From Streptococcus cristatus (GTDB lineage: Bacteria; Bacillota; Bacilli; Lactobacillales; Streptococcaceae): a DNA stretch of 43,911 bases. The stretch's first letter is position 1. Each line of letters begins with the position of its first letter. The translations under genes were made by a program, and so were the position numbers. Under the pieces are notes generated by a model. It made no database searches. It had not been told where the DNA came from and saw only the letters and a program-made list of their open reading frames with translations. The stretch is from the NCBI RefSeq assembly GCF_008369405.1, contig NZ_VSJJ01000008.1:77860-121770 (forward strand), read 5' to 3'. Positions 17,822 through 27,449 of the stretch are shown in pieces.

Positions 17822-20461
17822 TTAATCTTTTGTCAAGAGCTCTGTGCGAATTTCCTGTGGTCCTAAGATTCCATCCTTTTCTGGAAGTACTTCTTCCAAA
17901 AGGTTGACTAGGGTTTGAGAAGCAGTTGTCACTTCTTGCTCTTCTTGGGTCATATTGTAATAACGAAGTACGATACCTGACTCGTCTTCAGCCACTTTCA
18001 GGGCTGTCGGGCAGATTTCTGCTAGATTCAGAGCAGGGTGGTCCAAGGCTTGTCCAGCCGTTGCAATACTTCCTTCTTGTTTGGAAATTTGCAGAGCTGT
18101 CAACGGTGTTTGGAAGGCTTTGGCCCGACGGTAAGCAGCAAATCGCTCTTGCGGTTGGTGACATTCTACCGTGTACTCGACTTGGAAGTCACGCAGACAC
18201 TGGGCTTCTGGCGTTGGGAAGTAGCCCCAGTCGCCCAGCTCACCTGTTGCCCGCAGAATGGTTACTGCAATCGTATCATCGCCTAAAATCTCGTATTCAT
18301 TTAGACCTTTATTGGCTACTGTAACTGCTTTTTGATCATCATAAAGACTGACGAAGGCTTGTTGGTGCTGCGGATTTTCTGGATTTTCCCATGACGCAGC
18401 CGGCTGGTTGTTACGGCGAACTACTTCGTAAATGCTGTCTGAATCGTTGGTTTTACTGCTGTTGTGAGTTTTGAAAAGAAGGCGGATGCGGTGATCCTTA
18501 GCAGTATTGGTAAAGCGAGTCTTAAAGCGCAATTGTGGGCTGTCCGCAAAGACCGTCAACTCAGTTGTCAAGATCATAGTTGTCAATTCTGACGAACGAC
18601 CTGCTGAGCGCGTCATAAACTCAACGATGCCCTTTTGTTCTTGATCCAGTAGTTCATCTGCACTTACTGGCAAGGTCAATTCATGGCTTAATTCCACCTT
18701 GGCATAGCGGGCATTGTTTTCCAACACCTTGACACCAGTCAGTTTTGCATAGATTGGCTCTGTATTTTTTGGTTGGAAGTAGATATACTCATTTCCAATA
18801 TCGCCCCGATCTTCAAAGCGGAGGAAGTCTTCATAGGCTTCGTGGGTCGTCTTATCATAGACGGTCAAATTTTCATCAAAGCTGATAGTCACAAATGGAG
18901 TGTCAATTACGCCATTGCGGTAGAGGCCTTCATGCTCTTCTTTTGCACCAGGAAGCAATTGGAAGGTTTTCCAAGCCAGAGGTGCTAGATGAATCGGCAA
19001 TGTCACCCGCAACTGACGGGCAATATAAGCCTGACGGAAGCGGTCTTTTGGTAGGTCATATTGGAAATTAGCTCCCAAATCCTCGATTTTAGCTTCGACA
19101 TAACGACCATCCAAATCCTTCACAATCAAGTCTGGAATCGTCAATTCTGCCATTCTTCGATAGGCTTCTGTCGGATGCGCTTCCTTGAAATCACAGGTCG
19201 CAAAGGTCACATCCACAGAAACGGTATCGATCTTATCATGGAGACCAGTATTGACAACGGTAAAGAGCAGGTCACTCTCAGCTTGGCGGCTATCTAATTT
19301 TTTCTTCCATTCTTCCAGCAAGTTACTTTTGACAAATTCGCCCACTTGATTGACCTTGGCGAAGCGGGTCTCCATTTCGCGGTGAACTTCGTCAACACTG
19401 CAGCCACAAATACTATCGTGCGGAGCGTTTTGCAAGAGAGTCTTCCAAGCATAAGTCAGCTGATCTTTGTGATTGTGACCGCCTGTGATAACAGTCAGCG
19501 GCTCAACCACCTGCTCTAGCAAGTTGCTGTTTTCTTGGAAAGCCTGCTTCAGATAGATGCGGGCTGAAGAGGTATTAGTCAAGGTGTACCAACCATCCGT
19601 TTCTTGGCTGGTTAACTCGCCTTGAACTGTAGACAATTCCTCAGGCAGAGCAGCTTCCACAGCTTGCATATAGTCATCAAAAGAACTGTGGACAAAGTTG
19701 ATTTCTGGATAAAGCTCATTGGCTACTCGGATAGCTTGGCTGAGGTCGCGCTGAACTGGCTGGTGGTCACAGCCGTTCATCATCAGCCATTGATTAGTAG
19801 AAGCATAGCTCTTCACATCTGCTAACTTTTGATCCCAGAAAACTTTCGCTTCTTCTAGATCTGTTGGGATTTCATTTCCATTGCTGTACCAGTTGGCAAA
19901 GAGGATGCCTAGAACTTTACTGCCATCGGCACCTTGCCAGTACATTTCAGAGTACTGAGAAGTGAATTGCTCGTCCTCCAAAACTTGATTGTCAAAGCCG
20001 ATTGGCTTAACCCCACGGCCGAAAGCAGCTATATGAATGCCTGATTGCTGCAAAAGCTGAGGCGCTTGTCCCATATTTCCAAAAGTATCTGGGAAATAAC
20101 CAATCTGAGTGGACTTGCCCCATTTCTTGCACTCTTGCTGACCAATCAAGGTATTGCGGACATTGGCTTCGCTAGAAATCAAATAATCATCCTGCAAGAT
20201 ATAGAAAGGCCCGATTTTCAGCTTGCCCTCGTCAATATAGCGCTGCAGTTTGTCGCGATTTTCCGGACGGATTTCCAGATAATCATCCAAGACAATGGTT
20301 TGCCCGTCTAGGTGGAAGCTTTTGAATTCTGGATCATGTTCAAACAAATCAAAGAGATTGTCAAAAAGCTCGACCAGATGCATACGGTGGGATTCAAAGG
20401 GGAGATACCATTCGCGATCCCAGTGGCTGTGAGAAATGATATGTACAGTAATATTTTCCAT
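17822..20461 (-). CDS. Alpha-mannosidase, GH38
   Basis: Zinc-dependent retaining alpha-mannosidase of 879 residues, close to SP_2143 in pneumococcus; streptococcal relatives prefer alpha-1,3-mannose linkages. The N-terminal domain carries the zinc motif HSHWD (His11, His13, Asp15) and the nucleophile Asp125 in YFPDTFGN. A helical bundle and C-terminal beta domains follow. No signal peptide, so it works on imported mannose-core fragments in the cytoplasm. It starts 23 bp after the GH125 stop and has AAGGA upstream of ATG 20461. A large hairpin separates it from the ROK gene. Confidence 0.93.
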   Translation of the reverse strand: MENITVHIISHSHWDREWYLPFESHRMHLVELFDNLFDLFEHDPEFKSFHLDGQTIVLDDYLEIRPENRDKLQRYIDEGKLKIGPFYILQDDYLISSEANVRNTLIGQQECKKWGKSTQIGYFPDTFGNMGQAPQLLQQSGIHIAAFGRGVKPIGFDNQVLEDEQFTSQYSEMYWQGADGSKVLGILFANWYSNGNEIPTDLEEAKVFWDQKLADVKSYASTNQWLMMNGCDHQPVQRDLSQAIRVANELYPEINFVHSSFDDYMQAVEAALPEELSTVQGELTSQETDGWYTLTNTSSARIYLKQAFQENSNLLEQVVEPLTVITGGHNHKDQLTYAWKTLLQNAPHDSICGCSVDEVHREMETRFAKVNQVGEFVKSNLLEEWKKKLDSRQAESDLLFTVVNTGLHDKIDTVSVDVTFATCDFKEAHPTEAYRRMAELTIPDLIVKDLDGRYVEAKIEDLGANFQYDLPKDRFRQAYIARQLRVTLPIHLAPLAWKTFQLLPGAKEEHEGLYRNGVIDTPFVTISFDENLTVYDKTTHEAYEDFLRFEDRGDIGNEYIYFQPKNTEPIYAKLTGVKVLENNARYAKVELSHELTLPVSADELLDQEQKGIVEFMTRSAGRSSELTTMILTTELTVFADSPQLRFKTRFTNTAKDHRIRLLFKTHNSSKTNDSDSIYEVVRRNNQPAASWENPENPQHQQAFVSLYDDQKAVTVANKGLNEYEILGDDTIAVTILRATGELGDWGYFPTPEAQCLRDFQVEYTVECHQPQERFAAYRRAKAFQTPLTALQISKQEGSIATAGQALDHPALNLAEICPTALKVAEDESGIVLRYYNMTQEEQEVTTASQTLVNLLEEVLPEKDGILGPQEIRTELLTKD

Positions 20462-20484
20462 TTTTGTTCCTTTATTTATTAATT

Positions 20485-21774
20485 CTATACCTCAATTTTT
20501 AAATCATAATAATCTAATACTAGTTCGCAGAACATCATGTTGGCCCAGCTGAACCATTCGCGAGAATACTTGGTTGGGTCGTCCACATGGAAGCTTTCGT
20601 GCATGACACCTGTGCCACCATCGCAGGCTACGAGCAAGTCCAGAATCCGACGTTTTTCTTCCTTATCGTGCGTGGTCAAGCCTTGAATGGATAGAGCAAT
20701 CGGCCAGATATAGCGGTAGAAGGTGTGCGAGCTACCAAGTCCTGCAGCATATTTGCCCTCATAATAGTAAGGGTTTTCTGGGCTCAAAATGGTGCGGCGT
20801 GTCGCTTGGTAGACTTCGTCGTCAATTGAGCAAAAGCCTAGATAAGGCGCTGCTAAAAGACTTGGTACATTCGGATCGTCCATGATGCTGGCATTCCCCA
20901 GACCGTCTACCTCAAAAGCGTAAATCTTTTCACCCTTGGCATTTTGGGTATAGGCGTAGCTTTCAATTCCTTCTTTGATTTCCTTTTGCAGGCGCAGCGC
21001 ATGCGGAACAATCTCCTCAGCACCCTCTAAATTCAATTCTTCAAAGATTTCTGCCACATAGCCCAAGACAACCGTTGCAAACATATTAGACGGTACTAGA
21101 TAGCTGTAAATACAAGCATCATCACTTGGACGGAAGGCTGACCAAGTCATACCTGTCACTACAAAGTCAGGGCCTTTGCCATCATTGACCAAGGTATCTT
21201 CCTTGCGATCTGTATCACGGACAAAGCGATAAGAAGACTGGTTGTGGTCCTGCTCGATCGTCCAAACTCGTAGAATTTCTTTAACACCAGCAACAAAGGT
21301 GGCGTCTAGATGACTCGTTTCCCCCGTCTCTTTCCACAAGAGATAAGCCAGCTGCAGAGGATAGCAGAGAGAGTCCACTTCGTACTTGCGTTCCCAAATC
21401 CAACCAGACAGCTCTGTATGATCTGTTTCATGGTGACCTTTCCAGTTGTCAGCGATATTAAAGGCATTAGCATAAGGATCTTTGAGAATCAGCGTCATCT
21501 GACGTTTGACCAAACCCGCAATCGTTTGACGAATGTTTGGATCTTGCTTGGCTACAAAGAGGTAGGGCTTGAGCTGAGCACTAGAGTCCCGTAGCCACAT
21601 AGCTGGAATATCACCTGTCAAGACAAAAGTAGACCCATCCTCTAAAATTTGGACCGTGTTGTCCAAGGTATCCGTATAGCAACGCTCAAAAACAGAAACC
21701 CAAGTCGGATGATCCTGAGCTAACTGGGCGATAGACTCCAACCATTTCCCAACAATTTCTTTAGAATAAACCAT
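20485..21774 (-). CDS. Exo-alpha-1,6-mannosidase, GH125
   Basis: Inverting enzyme that removes non-reducing alpha-1,6-linked mannose, the linkage on one arm of N-glycan cores. The (alpha/alpha)6 barrel protein is intracellular. Family motifs are GDIPAMWLRD near the N-terminus, RPSDD (about 215-219; general acid Asp) and MHESFH near the C-terminus (general base Glu). I chose the second ATG (21774), which has AGGAG seven bases upstream and gives 429 residues like the pneumococcal enzyme; the ATG at 21780 would leave only one base after AGGAG. First gene of the operon, divergent from GH92, with a weak cre in its leader. Confidence 0.92.
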   Translation of the reverse strand: MVYSKEIVGKWLESIAQLAQDHPTWVSVFERCYTDTLDNTVQILEDGSTFVLTGDIPAMWLRDSSAQLKPYLFVAKQDPNIRQTIAGLVKRQMTLILKDPYANAFNIADNWKGHHETDHTELSGWIWERKYEVDSLCYPLQLAYLLWKETGETSHLDATFVAGVKEILRVWTIEQDHNQSSYRFVRDTDRKEDTLVNDGKGPDFVVTGMTWSAFRPSDDACIYSYLVPSNMFATVVLGYVAEIFEELNLEGAEEIVPHALRLQKEIKEGIESYAYTQNAKGEKIYAFEVDGLGNASIMDDPNVPSLLAAPYLGFCSIDDEVYQATRRTILSPENPYYYEGKYAAGLGSSHTFYRYIWPIALSIQGLTTHDKEEKRRILDLLVACDGGTGVMHESFHVDDPTKYSREWFSWANMMFCELVLDYYDLKIEV

Positions 21775-21790
21775 ATTCATTCTCCTTTTT

Positions 21791-21805
21791 CATACTCGTT
21801 TACAT
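21791..21805 (-). promoter_or_regulatory. Degenerate cre-like site
   Basis: ATGTAAACGAGTATG on the minus strand matches the left half of the cre consensus perfectly and the right half poorly. It lies just downstream of the probable -10, as at the ngtP1 promoter. Confidence 0.4.
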
Positions 21806-21810
21806 TCTCT

Positions 21811-21816
21811 AGTATA
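21811..21816 (-). promoter_or_regulatory. Probable -10 of the GH125-GH38-ROK-GH20 operon
   Basis: TATACT on the minus strand about 37 bp before the start; the -35 is unclear. Confidence 0.4.
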
Positions 21817-21899
21817 GGCTAAACAGTTTTTAAAATATATACACAAACTAAAGGCCTTTCGATAATATATTTTTGCCTTGTCCGCTGCTTCCTGATTCA

Positions 21900-21908
21900 T
21901 GTTATAAT
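21900..21908 (+). promoter_or_regulatory. Extended -10 promoter of the GH92 gene
   Basis: TGtTATAAT on the plus strand, with TTGTCC at 21878-21883 as a possible -35 (19-bp spacing). Confidence 0.6.
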
Positions 21909-21943
21909 CAAGACAAAGCAAGCTGGATTGAAGGAGATTTTCC

Positions 21944-24043
21944 ATGAAAACAATACTAGAAACGATTGATACCCGCTATGGAACGGACAATTCCCATAGC
22001 TTTTCCCACGGCAATACCCTGCCCTATACAGGGGCACCGTTTGGTATGAACTACTTCGTCCCCCAGAGCAGCCATACAGATGGCGCTTGGTTCTTTCAAC
22101 CAGACTTGCCCATTTTTCAAGGCATTCGTCTGACCCACCAGCCCAGTCCTTGGATTGGGGACTTCTCTTGGCTCTTGCTCACGCCTGTTACCGAAAAGAT
22201 CAGCAAGCCTGATATCTATCACCGCCAGTCGTCGTATCGACCAGACGAGAGCATTTTTCAGCCACATTATTTAAAAATTCACTCCAACCGTTATCAAGTC
22301 CGCACGGAACTGACTCCGACTACTTATGGAGCCTGCTTCCGCTTCACAAGCCGATTGACCCAGCCTATCAGCCTTATCCTGCACAGTGAGGCTCAGACTT
22401 ATTTTCGAATGCTGGACGCCTACACGCTTATAGGTAGTTTGAAAGAAGAAACCAATCCAGCCAAGCAAGCTCTGACTATGCATGTCTGCCTGCGCTTTGA
22501 CCAGCCCATTCAAGCCAGTCATGCCCTTGGAGAGGACTTGGTTCTAGACTTTGAGCAGGGACAACTACAATTCGTCCTAGCCACTTCCTTTATCTCGGAA
22601 GAGCAAGCCGTGACGAATCTGTCCCAAGCTGACTTTGATAGGGTGAAAGAGCAAACCAAGCAAGCCTGGGAAAGTTATCTCCACCGATTTGATGTTGTGG
22701 AGCAGAGAAAAGTTGACCGCCGCATATTTGACCAGACTCTTTACCGCCTTTTCCTCTTCCCTCAGACCTTTTATGAAATCGATGCTGAAGGACAAGAAAT
22801 TCATTGGGACTTTACCCATCAAACTGTCCAGTCTGGAAAATTCTATACTAATATCGGTTTTTGGGATGGTTTTCGTACCAATTTTCCTCTACTAGCTCTT
22901 ATCGCACCAGACATCTATCATGACTTTCTAGAAGGATTTCTGAATTTCTACAAAGAAACGGGTTATCTACCCAAGTGGCTGGCTCCTGATGAACGGGGCA
23001 TGATGCCAGGCACCTTGATTGACGGTGTTATTGCGGATGCAGCTGCGAAACATCTCATTCCCGACCTAGAACAGGAATTGTTCCAAGCCATGCTAGACAC
23101 AGCCGAGAAAGAAGATCCTTCCCAACGTTACGGCCGACACGGGGCTAGCGACTACCAAGCCTTGGGCTACCTGCCAACAGATTATCATGAAAGCGTCAGC
23201 CACACGCTGGACTATAGTTACAGCGACTTTTGCATTGCCAGCCTAGCCAGCAAACTCCACGAGGAACAAGTAGCCCAGCGATACGGCCAGCAGGCACGCC
23301 ATTACCAAAACCTTTTTGACTCAGAAACGGGCTATATGCGTGCCAAAGACCGACAAGGACAATTCCGATCCGACTTTTCTCCTTACAGCTGGGGACGAGA
23401 TTATGCAGAATGCTCTGCTATGCAAAATACGCTCAGCGTCTTCCATGATATCGAAGGCTTAAAAGAGCTCATGGGCGGTGAGGCAGCCTTTACCGATTAT
23501 CTGACTAGGCTCTGTCAGGACCAGCCTTATTTTGATGTCAGAGGCTACGGCTACGAAATTCATGAAATGAGCGAGATGGTGAATGCTCATTTTGGCCAGC
23601 TAGCCATTTCCAATCAACCTAGTTTTCATATCCCTTATCTTTTCCGCTATAGTGCCAAGCCAGAATATACTAGTCTCCTAATCAAAAGCTTGAGAGAAGA
23701 GGCTTTTCAGGCTGGTTGGCAGGCTTTCCCTGGTGACGAAGACAATGGCAGCCTCTCAGCTTGGTATATCTGGAGCGTCTTGGGGCTCTATCCGACCTGT
23801 CCTGGCAAGCCTCACTATGACTTAGGCATTCCGCTCTTTGACCATCTGCGCCTCTACCTGCCACAAAGTCAAAAATGGCTTGATATTTACGCTCATGATA
23901 ACTATCCCCACTTCCAGTTTGTGAAAAAGGCAGAATTAGACGGACGAAGCCAGCAGCGAGTTTCGCATGAGGACTTACTGGCTTCTGACAGGCTGGACTT
24001 CTACCTGTCTTGGTTGCCAAATTCATCCTCTACACAATCATAA
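21944..24043 (+). CDS. Alpha-mannosidase, GH92
   Basis: Calcium-dependent inverting exo-alpha-mannosidase; the pneumococcal counterpart SP_2145 acts on alpha-1,2-linked mannose. The 699 residues comprise an N-terminal beta-sandwich (about 1-220) and an (alpha/alpha)6 barrel. The family hallmark GDEDNGSLSAWYIWSVLGLY lies near residue 600. No signal peptide: this is the cytoplasmic type, unlike the secreted GH92 enzymes of Bacteroides. It is transcribed away from the GH125 operon from a shared 163-bp region. GGAG seven bases before ATG 21944. It ends 11 bp before repeat copy C. Confidence 0.92.
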   Translation: MKTILETIDTRYGTDNSHSFSHGNTLPYTGAPFGMNYFVPQSSHTDGAWFFQPDLPIFQGIRLTHQPSPWIGDFSWLLLTPVTEKISKPDIYHRQSSYRPDESIFQPHYLKIHSNRYQVRTELTPTTYGACFRFTSRLTQPISLILHSEAQTYFRMLDAYTLIGSLKEETNPAKQALTMHVCLRFDQPIQASHALGEDLVLDFEQGQLQFVLATSFISEEQAVTNLSQADFDRVKEQTKQAWESYLHRFDVVEQRKVDRRIFDQTLYRLFLFPQTFYEIDAEGQEIHWDFTHQTVQSGKFYTNIGFWDGFRTNFPLLALIAPDIYHDFLEGFLNFYKETGYLPKWLAPDERGMMPGTLIDGVIADAAAKHLIPDLEQELFQAMLDTAEKEDPSQRYGRHGASDYQALGYLPTDYHESVSHTLDYSYSDFCIASLASKLHEEQVAQRYGQQARHYQNLFDSETGYMRAKDRQGQFRSDFSPYSWGRDYAECSAMQNTLSVFHDIEGLKELMGGEAAFTDYLTRLCQDQPYFDVRGYGYEIHEMSEMVNAHFGQLAISNQPSFHIPYLFRYSAKPEYTSLLIKSLREEAFQAGWQAFPGDEDNGSLSAWYIWSVLGLYPTCPGKPHYDLGIPLFDHLRLYLPQSQKWLDIYAHDNYPHFQFVKKAELDGRSQQRVSHEDLLASDRLDFYLSWLPNSSSTQS

Positions 24044-24054
24044 AAACAGCAAAG

Positions 24055-24228
24055 GAGGCTGGGACAAAAGTCCTAGCCTCTCAATTGTCTTTGGATTGTC
24101 GAGCAAGACGCAGTGGTTGAGTGGGCTCTACTAGGCTGATTTCATCAGCTTTTACAACCCTACTCAACTGTGCGGAGGTGAGACGACGAAATCGTATTCT
24201 AACGAATTACCGATTGCTGTCCCACTCT
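24055..24228. repeat. 174-bp structured repeat, copy C (complete)
   Basis: Same orientation and length as copy B. It fills the gap between the convergent GH92 and GH29 genes. The left hairpin (GAGGCT/AGCCTC), the middle arm (GCTGAT-ttc-ATCAGC) and the right hairpin are all present. It might end transcription from both sides (inference). Confidence 0.92.
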
Positions 24229-24240
24229 TCTTTTCTCATT

Positions 24241-25944
24241 CTAACTTCCCTTGACCTCAATCTTGAGTCTGCTTTGACGACCATCCTCTCGGCTAGCACA
24301 AAGGTAAAAATTCAATTCTTGCTGACCTGTGAAAGCCAAGGTTGATAAGGTCAACTCTTTTCTCGTCTCACCTGGAGCAAAGGTCACATCCCAGATTTGA
24401 TCCTCATAAGCTGTTCCGTGCGTTCCTGTGCCAGGCTCCGTAACCAGTCGGATCTGCTCCGCCTGCTCCAGTCCATCTAAACGACGCAGACGAATCTGAC
24501 TTGCTTGCCCCCCGATTACTGTGTCCTCTGCTTGTAAAAGTACCAAACCAGAAGGCCTCTTCTCTTCCTCCATGATCGCTGATGTCCTGTACACGCCCAG
24601 CTTACTCAACAGTGGCAAGGCTTGAAAATCTGTCAAAATCAAGCGCAAGTAACGAGCCTCGACCATTTCGCCCAAAAGCAGACGCTTATAGCCAATCGTC
24701 TGACCACGGGCAAAGACAGTCCAAGCATTCTCTTTCTTCACTTCTAGGATAAAGCCTGCTACCCGTTGCCCTTTGGCAATCGGTTCTCTGATTTCTAGCA
24801 GATTAAAAGTGCAGCTGTAACCTAGGTCAATCTCCAAGACATAGGAAGCCTCCTCCGCATTCGGAGCCCAGAAGCTATCCCTTTGACCATCCGTCAAATT
24901 GCTTGCTGGATAGCCTGCCCTTTCACTGCTACTTGTGACTTCGGCCTCCGTAGCCAAGTCTTGATCGTAAAGGCTAGAGATAAGCTGATGAAATTCCTGC
25001 AGGCGCTGGACATCGACTTCCGCCAACAAGCCCTCCTTGGTCGGAGGCACATTGAGCAAAAGCGGTGTCCCCCGCCCCACCGAAGCCAGATAAATATCCA
25101 ACAAATCCGCCAAGGACTTGGGTTGCTGACTTTCATGATAAAACCAACCCGAACGCAGGGAAACATCTGCTTCTCCAATAGAATAGTGCGTACCGTCTGG
25201 ATCGCCATGGCAAAGATAGACAGGCGGTGTCTGCTCACTCAGCTTTTCCGGTCGAATCTTCTGCCACAAGGGATCGCCAGCTCGGCCACTTTCATTGCCA
25301 ATCCAACGTAATTCAGTCGCTTCAGTTGAAAAAATGACAGCGTCCTTTTGATAGCGACGAATGGTCTCAAACCAAGCCTCAAACTCATAGGAAAGCTTTT
25401 GAGCCCCTTCTCCACGCGCCCCATCCATCCAGATTTCAACAAATTTCCCTTTATTGCCATAGAGCGGATTACTCAATATTTCTTCTAATTGCTGCTGATA
25501 GTACTCATTGTAGGATTCTTGAGTATCTACGTGATAGAGCGGACTGTGGGCATCCCAAGGCGACAGATAAAGCCCCAAATCCATATCATACCGACTGGCT
25601 GAGCGTGAAACCTCAGCCAAGAGATCACCCTTACCATCTCTCCACGGACTGGCAGCAACCGTATAGTCTGTATAACGACTTGGATAAAGAACAAAACCAT
25701 CATGATGCTTGACCACGACAATGACCCGTTTAAAGCCTGTTTCTTTCAGAACTCTGATCCACTGGTCTGTATCTAGTTTAGTCGGATTGAAACGCTTGGG
25801 ATCTTCTTGACCATTTCCCCATTCCTGCTCGTAAAACGTATTGATACCAAAATGGATAAAAGCTGCCAATTCATCTCGATGATAAGCCAGCTGGGCTTCC
25901 GAAGGCAAGGGACCATAATCCGCAATCTCTTCCAATTTTTTCAT
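24241..25944 (-). CDS. Alpha-L-fucosidase, GH29
   Basis: Retaining fucosidase of 567 residues with no signal peptide; the pneumococcal counterpart SP_2146 is an alpha-1,3/1,4-type enzyme. The barrel domain (about 15-340) has the nucleophile Asp174 in VEIWMDGARG; a likely acid/base is Glu218 (IGNESG). A carbohydrate-binding-like beta-sandwich (about 340-450, starting TSSSERAGYPASNL) and a further beta domain follow. In the N-glycan route it would remove antennary fucose before GH20 can reach GlcNAc. It has its own promoter and converges on GH92 across repeat copy C. Confidence 0.92.
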   Translation of the reverse strand: MKKLEEIADYGPLPSEAQLAYHRDELAAFIHFGINTFYEQEWGNGQEDPKRFNPTKLDTDQWIRVLKETGFKRVIVVVKHHDGFVLYPSRYTDYTVAASPWRDGKGDLLAEVSRSASRYDMDLGLYLSPWDAHSPLYHVDTQESYNEYYQQQLEEILSNPLYGNKGKFVEIWMDGARGEGAQKLSYEFEAWFETIRRYQKDAVIFSTEATELRWIGNESGRAGDPLWQKIRPEKLSEQTPPVYLCHGDPDGTHYSIGEADVSLRSGWFYHESQQPKSLADLLDIYLASVGRGTPLLLNVPPTKEGLLAEVDVQRLQEFHQLISSLYDQDLATEAEVTSSSERAGYPASNLTDGQRDSFWAPNAEEASYVLEIDLGYSCTFNLLEIREPIAKGQRVAGFILEVKKENAWTVFARGQTIGYKRLLLGEMVEARYLRLILTDFQALPLLSKLGVYRTSAIMEEEKRPSGLVLLQAEDTVIGGQASQIRLRRLDGLEQAEQIRLVTEPGTGTHGTAYEDQIWDVTFAPGETRKELTLSTLAFTGQQELNFYLCASREDGRQSRLKIEVKGS

Positions 25945-25993
25945 AAGTCTCGCTATTCCTCATTTCTTCCTAGTCAATCTCTTCTCTAGCTCC

Positions 25994-26022
25994 ACTATAG
26001 CAAAAAAAGAAGACGCTAGCAA
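25994..26022 (-). promoter_or_regulatory. Promoter of the GH29 gene (-35 TTGCTA, 17 bp, -10 TATAGT)
   Basis: Minus strand. A weak hairpin plus T run (AGGCG-ttgctag-CGTCT then TCTTTTTTT) overlaps the promoter and may end the upstream dehydrogenase transcript. Confidence 0.55.
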
Positions 26023-26183
26023 CGCCTCCTTTTCGACTTCCTAAAAAGCCACTCTTTCTTCTATAATTTGTGGAAGACTGAAAATCCTGACCTAATCCTT
26101 GCAAATCGTTTTACTGATATCTCAGAATTCCAAATTCCTTTGAGTGCCTTTAAGATCCCCTAGCATGATAAGCTTGACAAACC

Positions 26184-27221
26184 TTAGTCAAAGACAATCA
26201 AGGACTTAATAGTCTTCCGCTCATCCATATCTTTATAGGCTTGGTCAATCTCTTCCAGTTTATAGCTGGAAGTAAAGACGCGGCCTGGATTGATGTCGCC
26301 ATCAAGGACTGCTTTCAGTAAGAGTTGCTTGTCATAGGTAGTGACAGAGGCCGCACCACCTGCCACTGTGATGTTTTGAGCAAAGGTGGAACCAATCGGA
26401 TGCTTTTCGCAATGAGGAACACCAACAAAACCTAATCGGCCACCATTATGAAGGACACCAAGGGCTTGGTCGACAGCCGCTTCTGTTCCGACACATTCAA
26501 GCGCGGCGTCGGCTCCGCCACCGAGGAGTTCGCGCACCTTGGCAATGCCTTCTTCACCACGCTCTGCAACGACAGCTGTCGCTCCTGATTCAAGCGCCAT
26601 CTTTTGTCGGTCTTCGTGCCGACTCATGAGGATGATTTGGGAAGCTCCCCGCATCTTAGCCGCGATAACAGCACATTGTCCAACAGCGCCATCCCCGATG
26701 ACAACTACCTTGTCGCCTGGTTTAACATCTGCCACACGCGCCGCATGGTAGCCTGTCGGCATAACATCAGCCAGCGCCAAGAAGGACTTAAGCATCCCTT
26801 CTGAATAATCTGATGGCTGACCCGGAATCTTCACCAAAGCCCAGTTGGCATACTCGAAGCGCATATATTCCGCTTGCACCCCATCTGACCAGTTATTGCC
26901 AATATGCCGGTCACAAGTCCCATCATATCCTACTCGGCAAGCGTCGCAGTCCCCGCATCCATGGGTAAATGGAGCAATGACAAAATCGCCTGCTTTCACA
27001 GTCCTTACTGCATCACCGACTTCTTCGACAATACCGATCGCCTCGTGACCACTGTTCATGCGCCCAGGCTTCACCTGCTCATTTCGATAACTCCAGAGGT
27101 CAGAGCCGCAGACACAGGTACGAACAATACGGATAATGGCATCATCTGGATCTAGAATTTGCGGATGATCCATTTCTACTAGTCCAACTTGACCAGCCTT
27201 GAGATAAACTGCTGATTTCAT
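26184..27221 (-). CDS. Zinc-dependent alcohol dehydrogenase family protein (MDR)
   Basis: Medium-chain dehydrogenase of 345 residues. The catalytic zinc site is CVCGSD with GHE (Cys and His ligands near residues 38 and 59), the structural zinc loop CGDCDACRVGYDGTC, and the Rossmann motif GDGAVG. Substrate unknown; likely an alcohol or aldehyde with NAD(P). Single gene with its own extended -10 promoter, and GGAG seven bases before ATG 27221. A second, cre-linked promoter 580 bp upstream may also reach it. Confidence 0.88.
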   Translation of the reverse strand: MKSAVYLKAGQVGLVEMDHPQILDPDDAIIRIVRTCVCGSDLWSYRNEQVKPGRMNSGHEAIGIVEEVGDAVRTVKAGDFVIAPFTHGCGDCDACRVGYDGTCDRHIGNNWSDGVQAEYMRFEYANWALVKIPGQPSDYSEGMLKSFLALADVMPTGYHAARVADVKPGDKVVVIGDGAVGQCAVIAAKMRGASQIILMSRHEDRQKMALESGATAVVAERGEEGIAKVRELLGGGADAALECVGTEAAVDQALGVLHNGGRLGFVGVPHCEKHPIGSTFAQNITVAGGAASVTTYDKQLLLKAVLDGDINPGRVFTSSYKLEEIDQAYKDMDERKTIKSLIVFD

Positions 27222-27250
27222 TGCATTTCTCCTTGTGTTTTGCTAACTGT

Positions 27251-27259
27251 ATTATATCA
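27251..27259 (-). promoter_or_regulatory. Extended -10 promoter of the dehydrogenase gene
   Basis: TGaTATAAT on the minus strand, about 30 bp upstream of the ATG. TTAGTC 18 bp further up is a possible -35. Confidence 0.6.
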
Positions 27260-27421
27260 CTTTTCAGATAGACAGACTAAGAAAAGCCAAAAGAGCTGTG
27301 AGGAAATTTTCTTCTCCAGCAAGCGCTAATGCCCTACCTCATCGCTTTTTAAAAGCTGCTTTCTTGGTCTTTACTAGCTGAAGTCCAAACTCCACTAACA
27401 ACTGCCCGAATCCATCAAAAT

Positions 27422-27449
27422 GACCTCTAGCTTGACTCGGCTAGAGGTC
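27422..27449 (-). terminator. Strong hairpin, possible terminator of an orphan transcript
   Basis: Perfect 10-bp stem GACCTCTAGC/GCTAGAGGTC with an 8-nt loop. On the minus strand it is followed by ATTTTG. It would end an RNA started at the promoter near 27809 after about 380 nt. Confidence 0.5.

Noticed and set aside
26099..26120. cre site near TTGCAAATCGTTTTACTG
   Set aside because: The CG core is out of register with the consensus by one base, giving several mismatches.
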